Of a stretch of DNA of 52,098 bases, positions 17,123 to 26,206 are shown one piece after another (position 1 is the first letter of the stretch; every line of letters starts with the position of its first letter). The translations under genes and the position numbers were made by a program. A model generated the notes under the pieces. It worked only from the letters and a program-made list of their open reading frames with translations, was not told where the DNA came from and searched no databases. The stretch comes from Ktedonobacterales bacterium (lineage in GTDB: Bacteria > Chloroflexota > Ktedonobacteria > Ktedonobacterales > Ktedonobacteraceae): the NCBI GenBank assembly GCA_027451525.1, contig DAIDJF010000040.1:1-52098 (forward strand), read 5' to 3'.

Positions 17123-18010
17123 TTATTCGCTAAAAACCTTGTGTGGCTGCCAGAGCTTCTGCTGCTCGTCCCAGGCGGCAATCGCGATGAGACGCTGTTC
17201 ATGGTTATAAACACGTGCCAATGTGGATGATGGGAGCGGAGACGCGGTAATGTGAAAGGCATTGCCATGTAACACGCGCGCAGTAGTGGCTTCGTCAAGC
17301 ACGAGAGCGGGATAATCGCGCAGAGCGGCATCGGCTGAGAAGAGACCATGTGTCAGTGTGTTCGTCTCTTGTTCCGCTGCCAGTTGCTCTAATGTAATAC
17401 TGTCCGCGAGCGTGAAAGGTCCGCTGCGCGTGCGTACCAGCGCTGAAAGGTATGCGCCACAGCTTAACGCCTCACCCAAGTCGTAAGCCAGCGAGCGGAT
17501 ATAGGTGCCTTTGCTGCATTCGACTGCCAGTGTGAGATGTGGGGTGTGCCAGTCCAGCACGCGCAAATGGCTAATGGTGATGGCCCGTGGCTCTACAATA
17601 ACCTCTTCACCGGCGCGCATGCGTTTATAGGCGGGTTGCCCCTGAATTTTGATTGCGGAATAGCGTGGCGGCATCTGCTGCTGTGGCCCGATAAAATGTG
17701 GCAGAACGGCGCTAATCTGCTCTATTGTGAGTGCGCTGGTGTCACTGGTCCGTGTGATGCTGCCCTCGGCATCGTAGGTATCGGTGACGATGCCAAAGGT
17801 GATGACGGCTTCGTAGGCTTTACCGCTCTCACTGAGATATTCAGCGACGCGTGTGGCCTGTCCCACACAGATGGGCAAAACGCCACTGGCGGCGGGGTCG
17901 AGCGTTCCTGCGTGCCCGACCCGCCGCTGTTTGAGCACCTTGCGCACCCGTGCCACCACATCGTGCGAGGTCATGCCTGTTGCTTTATTGATGACAAGAA
18001 TCCCATCCAT
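17123..18010 (-). CDS. truB: tRNA pseudouridine(55) synthase
   Basis: Forms pseudouridine-55 in the T-loop of tRNAs. The start is taken at 18010 (MDGILVINKATGMTSHD), with GCAGGA seven bases upstream, not at the further open frame. The product is 295 residues. Motifs: KATGMTSHDVV, then GHAGTLDPAASGVLP with the catalytic Asp, and GTYIRSLAYDLGE. It sits ten bases after nrnA in the nusA-infB transcript, the standard location. Confidence 0.94.
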   Translation of the reverse strand: MDGILVINKATGMTSHDVVARVRKVLKQRRVGHAGTLDPAASGVLPICVGQATRVAEYLSESGKAYEAVITFGIVTDTYDAEGSITRTSDTSALTIEQISAVLPHFIGPQQQMPPRYSAIKIQGQPAYKRMRAGEEVIVEPRAITISHLRVLDWHTPHLTLAVECSKGTYIRSLAYDLGEALSCGAYLSALVRTRSGPFTLADSITLEQLAAEQETNTLTHGLFSADAALRDYPALVLDEATTARVLHGNAFHITASPLPSSTLARVYNHEQRLIAIAAWDEQQKLWQPHKVFSE

Positions 18011-18020
18011 AGAAATCCTG

Positions 18021-19073
18021 CTATGCCTCGCTATCGTGCTGTTCAATGGCGTGTTGCAGTGTGGCAACGACATGGCTCATTGCCTCCTGGATAGGCATGT
18101 TAAGCGTTGCTCCTGCCGCGCGTGCATGTCCGCCGCCGCCCAATGCAAGGCAAATCTCTGCCGCGTTATATGGTTCCATACAACGCAAGCTCAGGCGCGT
18201 CTCGTGCGGATTGCCGTAGCTTTTGAAGAAGGCAGCGATCTGCACACCCTCGATGTCGCGCAATGTTCCCGACATGTTGTCATCCATTGTCGCATTGGCT
18301 CCGCACGCCGCCAGCGTCTCGTCCGTCGCGTAGGACCAGATCAGGCGTCCAGCGCAAGCTGTCTGAGCCTGAGTGGTGACGAGTGCTCTGAGACGAACCT
18401 GGGGCAGTGGGCGCGAGCGATAGATGGGACGCACGATCACTTCAGGAATGGCTCCAGCGCGCAACAAGACTGCTGCCGCTTCCATGGTGCGCGGCGTCGT
18501 GTTCGTGAATTGAAATGAGGATGTGTCGGTAATAATTCCTGTCAACAAACACATGGCCGCTTCTTGTGGTAGTGGCAATCCTGCCTGTTGTTGGAATAGA
18601 ACCAATAGTTCCCCTGTCGCGGCTGCCGTTGGTTCAATGATATTGACCTCGCCGCACCCCGCGCTACTGATATGATGATCAATATTGAGCTTGGGGACGC
18701 GCTGCAAGAAATCTTTGTGCTGCTCATAGACGGCTCCGAAGCGTGTCAGTTCGCCAGCATCCAGGGCGATAACGAGGTCAAATTGTTCGTCACCCAGGGT
18801 GTGCTGCAAGCTGTCCAGTCCAGGCATAAAGCTAAAGGTATCAGGGGCAGGGTCCGCGCAGACAGGGATACAAACCTTGCCCATATGTCGTAAAATATGG
18901 GCAAAGCCCAGCGCGGAGCCGAGACAATCCCCGTCGGGATGCTCATGCGCAAGTAAGGCGATGCGCTGGGCTTGCTCAATCAGGCTCATTGCCTGTTGTA
19001 CAAGTGTCGGATGAAGGTGCCCTTGCAGCGATGGTGCTGCAAGAGCTGACGATGACGTGTGTGCCTCTCTCAT
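18021..19073 (-). CDS. nrnA: Oligoribonuclease / pAp phosphatase (DHH-DHHA1)
   Basis: Degrades very short RNA oligonucleotides and can dephosphorylate 3'-phosphoadenosine 5'-phosphate; cytoplasmic and metal dependent. The start at 19073 (MREAHTSSS) gives 350 residues; the longer open frame would overlap rbfA. DHH motifs: HEHPDGDCLGSALG, IALDAGE, NIDHHIS. The DHHA1 C-terminus has LGGGGHARAAGATL. It lies between rbfA and truB, as in many Gram-positive and Chloroflexota genomes. Confidence 0.9.
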   Translation of the reverse strand: MREAHTSSSALAAPSLQGHLHPTLVQQAMSLIEQAQRIALLAHEHPDGDCLGSALGFAHILRHMGKVCIPVCADPAPDTFSFMPGLDSLQHTLGDEQFDLVIALDAGELTRFGAVYEQHKDFLQRVPKLNIDHHISSAGCGEVNIIEPTAAATGELLVLFQQQAGLPLPQEAAMCLLTGIITDTSSFQFTNTTPRTMEAAAVLLRAGAIPEVIVRPIYRSRPLPQVRLRALVTTQAQTACAGRLIWSYATDETLAACGANATMDDNMSGTLRDIEGVQIAAFFKSYGNPHETRLSLRCMEPYNAAEICLALGGGGHARAAGATLNMPIQEAMSHVVATLQHAIEQHDSEA

Positions 19074-19089
19074 GCCGATACTACTTCTC

Positions 19090-19470
19090 TTATTCCACAT
19101 TGGGCGTCTGTGTCTGGAGACGCTCTTCTTCTTCGACCTGCTGGATAAGCGCGAGGATACGCGCTCCCTCTTCAATGGAGGTATCGAGCTTAAAGATGAT
19201 CTCTGGCATGTAGCGCAGGACAATGCGGCTTGCCAGTTCGTGCCGTAAAAAACCAGCGGCATGCTTGAGGGCACGCATGGTTCCTGCTTGCTCTTCTGGC
19301 GTTCCCATTACACTGACAAAGACCTTCGCATGGCGCAGGTCGCCGCTGACCTCGACATGCGTGATGCTGGCAAAGCCAACACGGGGATCTTTGACACGGG
19401 TGCGCAACAGTTCACTGATTTCTGCTGCGATGAGTTCGCCCAATTTTTCTTGTCGATGTGGATTTGCCAT
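19090..19470 (-). CDS. rbfA: Ribosome-binding factor A
   Basis: Small KH-like protein needed for 16S rRNA 5'-end maturation and 30S subunit assembly. The 126-residue length is typical. The N-terminal RQEKLGELIAAEISELLRT helix and DPRVGFASITHVEVSGDL are diagnostic, and SVMG follows. It lies 12 bases after infB, so it is co-transcribed. Confidence 0.95.
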   Translation of the reverse strand: MANPHRQEKLGELIAAEISELLRTRVKDPRVGFASITHVEVSGDLRHAKVFVSVMGTPEEQAGTMRALKHAAGFLRHELASRIVLRYMPEIIFKLDTSIEEGARILALIQQVEEEERLQTQTPNVE

Positions 19471-19482
19471 TCACTCACCTCT

Positions 19483-21939
19483 CTACATTCCAGGTTTGAC
19501 GCGCTCTTGTGAATAAGCTTCAAAAATGTCGCCGACCTCAAACTCGTTAAATTCTTCGACGACGATACCGCACTCGTAGCCGCTTTGTACCTCGCGGACA
19601 TCATCCTTGCCACGTCGCAATGAGCCAATTTTGCCCTCGAATACCTTCACATTTTTGCGCATAATTCGAATTTGCGAGGAGCGTACCATTTTGCCATCAG
19701 TGACACGACACCCTGCGATGACGAGGTTTTTGCCAGCCTTAAATGTCTGCACAATCTCGGCATGTCCATCAATCACCTCACGATAGGTTGGCTCCAACAT
19801 ACCCGCCAGGGCCGCTTCGATATCGTCAGTGAGCTTGTAGATGACATCATAGTAGCGAATATCGACGCCTTCACGCTGTGCCTCGCGCTGTGCCGCACCA
19901 TCAGCCTTTACGTGGAAGCCGATAATGATGGCTCCAGAGGCAGCGGCAAGGTGTACGTCGGTCTCGCTGATATTGCCGATACCTTCGTGAATGAGACGTA
20001 CTTTGATCGTATTGTTGCCTTCACTGATCTTGGAAAGTGAGCTTTTGAGAGCCTCCGCTGATCCCTGCACATCGCATTTGAGAACGAGGTTAAGTTCTTT
20101 GACCTTGCCCTCTTGCATCTGCATATAGAGGTTATCCAGGCTGACCTGACCGAGTGGCATACTTTCTTGCCGACGTTTCTCAGCCTCTTGCGTCGCACGT
20201 TGCTTGGCCGTGCGCTCATCCCCCTCAACCTCCAGGCGGTCACCTGCCTGCGGCACTTCTGGTAGGCCAATAATGCTGACTGGCGTGCTGGGTGGGGCCT
20301 TCTGGATGCGCTTGCCACGGTCATTGAACATGGCGCGCACTTTGCCTGCGATAGAGCCGACAACGAAGTTATCACCCATTTTGAGCGTGCCCTGCTGTAC
20401 CAACACAGTTGCCATTGGCCCCGTGCTCTTCTCCAGGCGTGCCTCAATAATCGCGCCGACAGCGGGCCGATTGGGATTAGCACGAATATCCTGTACCTCT
20501 GCTACCAACAAGATCATCTCTAAGAGTTCATCAATGCCTAGACCTTTACGTGCGGACACTGGCACACAGACAACTTCACCACCATATTCTTCAATCACAA
20601 CACCCATTTCGGCTAATTGCTGCTTGACATAATCAGGATTGGCATTCTCTTTATCAATTTTATTAATGGCAATAATAATGGGAACTTTCGCGGCCTGCGC
20701 GTGCGAAATGGCCTCGCGCGTCTGCGGCATTACACCGTCATCTGCAGCAACCACGATAATCGCGATATGCGTGACCTGCGCTCCACGCGCGCGCATGGCG
20801 GTGAAGGCTTCGTGACCAGGAGTATCCAGGAACGTAATCTTCTTGCCGTGAATTTCGACCTGATACGCACCAATATGCTGTGTGATACCACCTGCCTCAC
20901 CAGCGGCAACTTTTGTTTTGCGAATGGTGTCGAGTAGCGAAGTTTTGCCATGATCAACGTGACCCATGATGGTCACAACGGGAGGGATCACAATCGTGTT
21001 TTCATCGCGTCCCGCAATCATCTCTTCGTTAGCGGAGAGCCGTTCGCCTGCCGCTGCCTGCCCAATGGCACTCTGGGTCGGCTCGAAGCCCATATCTTGC
21101 GCGACCTGGGCGGCCTGTTCGTAATCTACAACCTGATTAATACTGGCAAACGTGCCATGCTTGATGAGGTATTTAATGACCTCGTTGGGTGTAGCCTGCA
21201 AGATGTCGGCTAAATCTTTGACAATAATTTGTGGGGGAAGCGAAACTGGGCCAGTTGGCTTCTCCTTTACAACGGGCGCACGTCGCTCTGGTGCAGAACG
21301 TTGCGCGGGTGCGGGGCGTGCCGCTGGTCGCGAAGGTCCAGAATGCGTGCCGCCTGCCGGACGTGCCGGACTATGCGTCGCTCCTGTTGCGGGATTCGCT
21401 GGACGTGGCGCGTGCCGTGTGACGGTCGCGGATCTATTCCCATACCCATTACCGTTAGTAGTCGTTGGTGTTGGCGATGTTGCAGGACCACCAACGTGTC
21501 CTGCGGGATTGCCTGTCCCCCCTTGACGATGAATGGGTGCGTTGTTCCCGCTCCGGTTCATAGGGCGATTGGCAGGGGCGAAACCGCCATTGCCACCACC
21601 ACTGCGTTGCTGATAAGGGGCATTACCATTCCCACCCGGACGTGGGCCTGTGTGAGGGGGACGTGGGCCGTTATTGGGAACTCCCTGTCGTGCCTGGGAT
21701 ACTCCTGCCTGATGAGCGGGACGTTCTGGCGTGGAGGGAGTCGCTTGTTCTGTACGTGGCCCACCCCCGTTGTTTCCTTGCATATTGGGTGGACGACGGC
21801 GTTGCTGCTGCGTTCTGTCCTGTTCATGGGTGCCTGGTGTGGCATTTTCTGGCCGCGCTGAGCGGGCGGGTTGTTTTGGCTTTACGGGATTCGTTTTTGC
21901 CTGCTCAATGGCATCTGGAAATTCAGATGTGTCTCTCAT
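19483..21939 (-). CDS. infB: Translation initiation factor IF-2
   Basis: GTPase that delivers initiator tRNA to the 30S subunit and promotes subunit joining. From the ATG at 21939 (AGGGAG nine bases upstream) it is 818 residues; the frame is open to an ATG at 22005 that lacks a ribosome site. Residues about 20-230 are a disordered Gly/Asn/Pro/Arg/Thr-rich region. An IF2-N module ([16 protein letters not shown]) follows. The G domain starts near 326 ([22 protein letters not shown]). Domains II-IV end with [20 protein letters not shown]. It lies between ylxR and rbfA. A 369-base gap separates it from ylxR, where ylxQ often lies. Confidence 0.97.
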   Translation of the reverse strand: MRDTSEFPDAIEQAKTNPVKPKQPARSARPENATPGTHEQDRTQQQRRRPPNMQGNNGGGPRTEQATPSTPERPAHQAGVSQARQGVPNNGPRPPHTGPRPGGNGNAPYQQRSGGGNGGFAPANRPMNRSGNNAPIHRQGGTGNPAGHVGGPATSPTPTTTNGNGYGNRSATVTRHAPRPANPATGATHSPARPAGGTHSGPSRPAARPAPAQRSAPERRAPVVKEKPTGPVSLPPQIIVKDLADILQATPNEVIKYLIKHGTFASINQVVDYEQAAQVAQDMGFEPTQSAIGQAAAGERLSANEEMIAGRDENTIVIPPVVTIMGHVDHGKTSLLDTIRKTKVAAGEAGGITQHIGAYQVEIHGKKITFLDTPGHEAFTAMRARGAQVTHIAIIVVAADDGVMPQTREAISHAQAAKVPIIIAINKIDKENANPDYVKQQLAEMGVVIEEYGGEVVCVPVSARKGLGIDELLEMILLVAEVQDIRANPNRPAVGAIIEARLEKSTGPMATVLVQQGTLKMGDNFVVGSIAGKVRAMFNDRGKRIQKAPPSTPVSIIGLPEVPQAGDRLEVEGDERTAKQRATQEAEKRRQESMPLGQVSLDNLYMQMQEGKVKELNLVLKCDVQGSAEALKSSLSKISEGNNTIKVRLIHEGIGNISETDVHLAAASGAIIIGFHVKADGAAQREAQREGVDIRYYDVIYKLTDDIEAALAGMLEPTYREVIDGHAEIVQTFKAGKNLVIAGCRVTDGKMVRSSQIRIMRKNVKVFEGKIGSLRRGKDDVREVQSGYECGIVVEEFNEFEVGDIFEAYSQERVKPGM

Positions 21940-22011
21940 GAAGAAGACTCCCTTCCTATCAATGATGCGCCACACGTGGCGACGGAAATCTCTCTTCACA
22001 GCCATAACAAA

Positions 22012-22047
22012 GGTCTGCCGCCCTCTCAGATGAGTGGGAGACAGACC
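22012..22047 (-). promoter_or_regulatory. Stem-loop in the infB leader
   Basis: GGTCTG (22012-22017) pairs with CAGACC (22042-22047), and inside it CTCTCA (22023-22028) pairs with TGGGAG (22035-22040) with one G-U pair. On the minus strand the hairpin is followed by TTTGTT and lies about 70 bases before the infB start, so it could be an attenuator or processing site. The rest of 22048-22374 has no gene I can support. Confidence 0.4.
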
Positions 22048-22374
22048 CTCGTTGGTGCAGTACCAGGCATGTTTCAGTCTGCGCGCTCAGGCGTAGTAGC
22101 TATGGTTCATTTAATCATAGCGATCGCTCCGCAAACATTCGCTTGCTATAACTGCCCTGTAGACGGGGGGCTGTGCCTCTGTTCAGAGTAGAGATATAAT
22201 GACGCATACTATCATCTATTATGAATAATTTCTCACCCTTTGCAGGGTAAGAATAATGAACAACGTTGTTGTAGTATAGCCTAGTTAACTGGTCTTGGCA
22301 ACTGAAAGCCCATACGATTGTACTTCCGTCCATCTCAGGTAACAGCGGCAGCAAAGGGTTTGACCTGCGCATAA

Positions 22375-22761
22375 CTATCGTGCTACGCGCGTTTTGGGCG
22401 CACCTTTTTCTGCTGTTGGCATGCCTGTCACAGATGCTGAAGTGGTCGCGGCGAGCGGCTCATCTTTAGGCAGTGTGGCAACAAAAGCCTCTAAGTTCGC
22501 ACGGTCCTCTTCCGAAAGCGTTGTCTCAAACTCCTGTTCCAGACGATGCTTCTTGAGTGCGATCTCCCAACACGAGAGACGCGCACAGAGATAGGCCCCG
22601 CGCCCAGATTTCTTGCCTGTTGCATCGAGCACTATGTGACTATCAGGTGTACGCACAACACGCAATAGCTCGCGTTTGGGCTTTGTTTCATGACAGGCAA
22701 CACAGGTACGTAAAGGAATATGTTTTACTTTTTTGGGTTGCTTATTTGTTGCCTTCGCCAT
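22375..22761 (-). CDS. ylxR: YlxR family RNA-binding protein (DUF448)
   Basis: Small nucleic-acid-binding protein found between nusA and infB; in some bacteria it modulates RNase P or transcription. The 128-residue protein has the family core: PLRTCVACHETKPKRELLRV near the start and KKSGRGAYLC in the middle. The C-terminal 40 residues are a variable tail rich in Ala and Thr. It starts six bases after the nusA stop, with GGGAG upstream. No ylxQ (L7Ae-like) gene follows. Confidence 0.88.
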   Translation of the reverse strand: MAKATNKQPKKVKHIPLRTCVACHETKPKRELLRVVRTPDSHIVLDATGKKSGRGAYLCARLSCWEIALKKHRLEQEFETTLSEEDRANLEAFVATLPKDEPLAATTSASVTGMPTAEKGAPKTRVAR

Positions 22762-22766
22762 TGCCC

Positions 22767-24005
22767 CTACTCCCTTTCATACCCATAGGACGCATTGTGG
22801 CGTCCGTTATTGCGCTGTGCATTTCCACCGCCGCGCCGTGAGCCAGAATCTCTATGCCGTGAACCGGAATCTCCACGTCCCGCTGAACGTTCGTTACGCC
22901 GTGCAGGGGTATACGAGGTTGCCACCGGTTCGACAGCCACAGGTTCCTCGTAATTCTCTCCCTCAACGGGGCGGGTGACATCAACGCGCCATCCTGTCAG
23001 CTTAGCCGCGAGGCGCGCGTTTTGTCCATCCTTGCCAATCGCGAGCGAAAGTTGCCGCTCTGCCACTGTGACAAGGGCGGTGTGGTCAGATTCGCGTAGC
23101 TCCACGCGCAGTGGTTTGACCGGGCTGAGCGCATTCGCAACGAAAATTGCCTGGTCGGGACTCCACTGAATGATGTCAATCTTCTCGTCGTTCAACTCAT
23201 GCACAATGTTATTGATGCGAGAGCCACGTACTCCAACACACGAACCAATGGGGTCCAGACCCTCTTGACGCGCAACCACTGCCACTTTCGAGCGGCTCCC
23301 CGGTTCACGTGCAATGGCCTTGATCTCGACTGTACCCTCGTAAATCTCTGGTACCTCTGACTCAAAGAGACGCCGTACCAGATCACGATGCGTGCGAGAG
23401 ACGAGGATCTGTAGCATGCGCCCCGTGCGCCGCACATCATATACATAGACGCGCAGGCGTTGTCCGACGCGATAACGTTCGGTGGGAACCTCTTCGCTGA
23501 GTGGCATTAAGCCCTCAAGTTTATCCACCATATCCAAATCGAAGTCAAGAGACCAACCGCGTGTAGGGTCGCGTCGCGTGAGTGTACCGAGGCGAATCTC
23601 TCCTACCCAACCCTTGATCTGTTCATAAAGGTGTTCATGCTCGGCTTCGCGGATACGCTGGAGAATCACTTGTTTGGCTGTCTGCGTTGGGATGCGCGAG
23701 AAGATAGATGTAGAGTCAACCTCAACATCAATAGATTGACCAAGTGCTGCCTTTGGCTCTTGGCGTTGGGCTTCTGCCAGGGATATCTCTTCAGTGCCAT
23801 TCGTCACCTGGGCTACCACGCGCTTTAATGCCCATGCATGAACCTCGCCGTTTTTATCGACATCGATGCGAATATTTTCGCCTCCGCCGAAACTTCTGCG
23901 GTATGCCGCTAATAAGGCGTTTGCCACCGTTTCCATGACTACTTCGCGGGGTAAACCCTTTTCGGCGATTAGTTGTGCGATTGCAGTCTGAAATTCGCTT
24001 CTCAT
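22767..24005 (-). CDS. nusA: Transcription termination/antitermination protein NusA
   Basis: Binds RNA polymerase and RNA, and tunes pausing, termination and antitermination. The 412-residue protein has the N-terminal polymerase-binding domain (MRSEFQTAIAQLIAEKGL; SFGGGENIRIDVD). Next come an S1 domain (about 135-200) and the KH domains (VAVVARQEGLDPIGSCVGVRG; LSLAIGKDGQNARLAAKLTG). A low-complexity tail of about 50 residues rich in Arg, Gly, Ser and Asn replaces the acidic repeats of proteobacteria. GGGAGGAG precedes the ATG. It is the first gene of its transcript; rimP, the usual upstream gene, is absent. Confidence 0.96.
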   Translation of the reverse strand: MRSEFQTAIAQLIAEKGLPREVVMETVANALLAAYRRSFGGGENIRIDVDKNGEVHAWALKRVVAQVTNGTEEISLAEAQRQEPKAALGQSIDVEVDSTSIFSRIPTQTAKQVILQRIREAEHEHLYEQIKGWVGEIRLGTLTRRDPTRGWSLDFDLDMVDKLEGLMPLSEEVPTERYRVGQRLRVYVYDVRRTGRMLQILVSRTHRDLVRRLFESEVPEIYEGTVEIKAIAREPGSRSKVAVVARQEGLDPIGSCVGVRGSRINNIVHELNDEKIDIIQWSPDQAIFVANALSPVKPLRVELRESDHTALVTVAERQLSLAIGKDGQNARLAAKLTGWRVDVTRPVEGENYEEPVAVEPVATSYTPARRNERSAGRGDSGSRHRDSGSRRGGGNAQRNNGRHNASYGYERE

Positions 24006-24084
24006 AAGCCGTACTCCTCCCGCTGACGCCTGGTAGAACCTCTATCAGTTTTTCGAGTGCAAAAGAAAATGTCCCTGGCAAACA

Positions 24085-24108
24085 GAAAAGTGGGCGATAC
24101 CCACTTTC
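24085..24108 (-). promoter_or_regulatory. Leader hairpin upstream of nusA
   Basis: AAAGTGGG (24087-24094) and CCCACTTT (24100-24107) form a perfect 8-bp stem with a 5-base loop. On the minus strand it follows the predicted nusA promoter and precedes nusA by about 80 bases. As RNA it reads GAAAGTGGG-loop-CCCACTTTTC, terminator- or attenuator-like, and may mediate autocontrol by NusA (inference). Confidence 0.5.
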
Positions 24109-24138
24109 GTTAAAAGGTTTCCTCTTAATTCTTTGCTA

Positions 24139-24167
24139 ATTATATCATGTAGATTGTCTTTTGGCTA
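24139..24167 (-). promoter_or_regulatory. Predicted nusA operon promoter
   Basis: On the minus strand TAGCCA (24167-24162), a 17-bp spacer and a perfect TATAAT (24144-24139). It lies about 30 bases before the leader hairpin. The rest of 24168-24443 holds no gene I can support. Confidence 0.55.
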
Positions 24168-24443
24168 GTGGGTTTTAAGAACGGAATATGTTTCATTTTT
24201 TTCATAGGCGAATGAGAAGACCAAACGTTCATTGTATTCATAAATACTGCATGCACCCGTTCGGCAAACCATAGGAACCAAAGATTGAGATCAACAAATG
24301 AATAGAGAAAGAAACATATGCCATTCATATAGCCATAACACGCCGTGACGGGCTATTATTCCGCTACTGTCTCACCTGTTCTTGTTGTGCTATAGTCTAT
24401 CTTGAGGTAATTGTCGTGATATGCACTACAAAGGAGTATCAAT

Positions 24444-25592
24444 ATGGCTGTGCTACACGTCTCTGAAGAAGAACTTGCATTGATTGACGCCATACGCGAG
24501 CTGGCACAAGAGCGCGTCAAGCCGCGTGCTGCCGAGATAGACCACAGTGGAGAGTACCCCTGGGATATGAAAGAATTGTTGGCGCAACAGGATATTCTGG
24601 CGATGCCTTTCCCCAGCGAATATGGCGGCATTGGCGCGAGTGAGCAGGCTGTCGTTGCTGCCATTGAAGAGCTATCGCGCTGCTGTGCCACTACGGGCCT
24701 GATCCTCGCCGTGCAGCAACTTGGGGCAATGCCTATCTTGCTGGCGGGTAACGAGGCGCAGAAACGCAAATATCTCCCCAAACTGGCAAGCGGTGAATGG
24801 CTTTCGGCCTATGGCCTGACCGAATCTAGCTCCGGCTCGGATGCGGCGGCAATGCAGACAACCGCAGTGCGCAAGGGCGATGTCTACGTCTTGAATGGTT
24901 CTAAACGCTTTATCACCAATGGCGGACTGGCTCAGGTCAACTCCGTTATGGCGATTACTGATCGTGAGAAGGGCACACGCGGCATCAGTGCCTTTATTGT
25001 CGAGAAGGACTATCCCGGTTTCTCGGTTGGGCGGATCGAGGGTAAAATGGGCATCAAGGGGTCGCAGACCGCTGAACTGATCTTCACCGATTGCGAGGTC
25101 CCTGCTGAAAACCTGCTAGGGCGCGAGGGTGATGGCTTCAAAATTGCGATGATGACCTTAGACCGCACTCGTCCCGGCATTGGGGCGCAGGCTCTCGGCA
25201 TCGCACAAGGGGCGTTGGACCTCGCTGTCGAGTACGCGAAACTGCGTGTGCAGTTTAACAAGCCAATTGCCGAGAATCAGGGCATTCAGTTCATGCTGGC
25301 TGACATGGCGACCAAGATAGAGGCGGCGCGCCTGCTGGTCTACAATGTGGCAGAGTTGATTGATCGCGGCGAGAAGCAGTTTAGCAAATATTCGTCAATG
25401 GCAAAGATGTATGCTTCGGATATTGCGATGGAAGTCACCAATGATGCCATTCAGATCCTTGGCGGCTATGGCTATATCACTGAATATCCCGCCGAGCGCA
25501 TGATGCGTGATGCCAAGATCACACAGATTTACGAGGGAACCAATCAAATTCAGCGGTTGGTCATCGCACGCGCCTTGTTAACTGGTCTCTAA
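24444..25592 (+). CDS. Acyl-CoA dehydrogenase
   Basis: FAD enzyme that introduces the alpha-beta double bond into acyl-CoA and passes electrons to electron transfer flavoprotein. The 382-residue length is standard for the short/branched/butyryl-CoA class. Motifs: AYGLTESSSGSDAAAMQT (substrate/FAD loop), FITNGG, DRTRPGIGAQALGIAQGA, and QILGGYGYITEYPAERMMRDAKI with YEGTNQIQRL. The catalytic Glu of the short-chain class falls in the C-terminal YEG segment. AAAGGAG precedes the ATG. The ETF genes at 28-33 kb are plausible electron acceptors. The exact acyl chain preference is not readable. Confidence 0.93.
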   Translation: MAVLHVSEEELALIDAIRELAQERVKPRAAEIDHSGEYPWDMKELLAQQDILAMPFPSEYGGIGASEQAVVAAIEELSRCCATTGLILAVQQLGAMPILLAGNEAQKRKYLPKLASGEWLSAYGLTESSSGSDAAAMQTTAVRKGDVYVLNGSKRFITNGGLAQVNSVMAITDREKGTRGISAFIVEKDYPGFSVGRIEGKMGIKGSQTAELIFTDCEVPAENLLGREGDGFKIAMMTLDRTRPGIGAQALGIAQGALDLAVEYAKLRVQFNKPIAENQGIQFMLADMATKIEAARLLVYNVAELIDRGEKQFSKYSSMAKMYASDIAMEVTNDAIQILGGYGYITEYPAERMMRDAKITQIYEGTNQIQRLVIARALLTGL

Positions 25593-25620
25593 ATTCATTG
25601 TCGTATAACAATGTGAGACT

Positions 25621-25707
25621 GATGGATCGTTTCTACCGCTCACCCATGCGCCAACCATGCACGTTTCCCTCAGGGTGGCGCATAGGATGCGTAGAAAATG
25701 ATCCATC
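25621..25707. repeat. Long 87-base stem-loop between two genes
   Basis: Outer arms GATGGATCGTTTCTACCGC (25621-25639) and GCGTAGAAAATGATCCATC (25689-25707) pair imperfectly. Inside, ATGCGCC-A-ACC (25646-25656) pairs with GGTGGCGCAT (25674-25683). It occupies most of the gap between the acyl-CoA dehydrogenase and the kinase gene. No T-run follows, so it is not a typical terminator. It could be a small mobile-element remnant or a structured RNA. Confidence 0.6.
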
Positions 25708-25738
25708 GGTCACTACGGGATATGGCATACTGTATAAT

Positions 25739-26200
25739 ATGGAACTGCTTCTTTTTGTAGGCCTGCAAGGGGCTGGTAAAAGTACCTTTTTCCGCACACA
25801 CTTCGCGCAGACGCATGTATTGGTGAGTAAAGATCTCTTGCGCAATAACAGGCAACCGCAGCGCAGGCAATTGCAATTGCTCGAGGAGGCCCTTGCCGCT
25901 GGCCGTTCGGTCGTCGTTGACAATACGAATCCCACGCCGGAAGACCGTCAGCCACTTATTCACCTGGGACAAGGCTACGGTGCAACCATTATTGGTTATT
26001 ATTTCGAGTCGTCTGTCAGTGAGAGCCTGAAGCGTAATCGCCAGCGTCAAGGTAGTGCGCGTGTCCCTGACGTGGCGATTTATACCACGGCAAAAAAATT
26101 GCAGCCCCCCACCTATGCCGAAGGGTTTAACACACTCTTTATCACGCGCATTACTGGTGAAGGGCAATTTAGCGTTACACCTCTTACAAAAGATACATAA
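25739..26200 (+). CDS. P-loop kinase related to polynucleotide kinase (PNKP-like)
   Basis: A 153-residue single-domain protein from the ATG at 25739. Walker A FVGLQGAGKST is at residues 5-15. VVVDNTNPTPEDR is the DNTNP motif of the polynucleotide 5'-kinase domain of PNKP and related bacterial AAA_33 kinases. An Arg-rich lid follows (KRNRQRQGSARVP). A longer open frame reaches 25598, but it crosses the long stem-loop. A TATAAT hexamer sits immediately before this ATG and there is no ribosome site, so the message may be leaderless or start differently. The substrate is unknown: RNA, DNA or a small molecule. Confidence 0.75.
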   Translation: MELLLFVGLQGAGKSTFFRTHFAQTHVLVSKDLLRNNRQPQRRQLQLLEEALAAGRSVVVDNTNPTPEDRQPLIHLGQGYGATIIGYYFESSVSESLKRNRQRQGSARVPDVAIYTTAKKLQPPTYAEGFNTLFITRITGEGQFSVTPLTKDT

Positions 26201-26206
26201 GCGGTA

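Noticed and set aside
22115..22372. Possible ylxQ or small gene between ylxR and infB
   Set aside because: The 85-residue translation has no L7Ae features and no ribosome site. The gap is more likely a leader.
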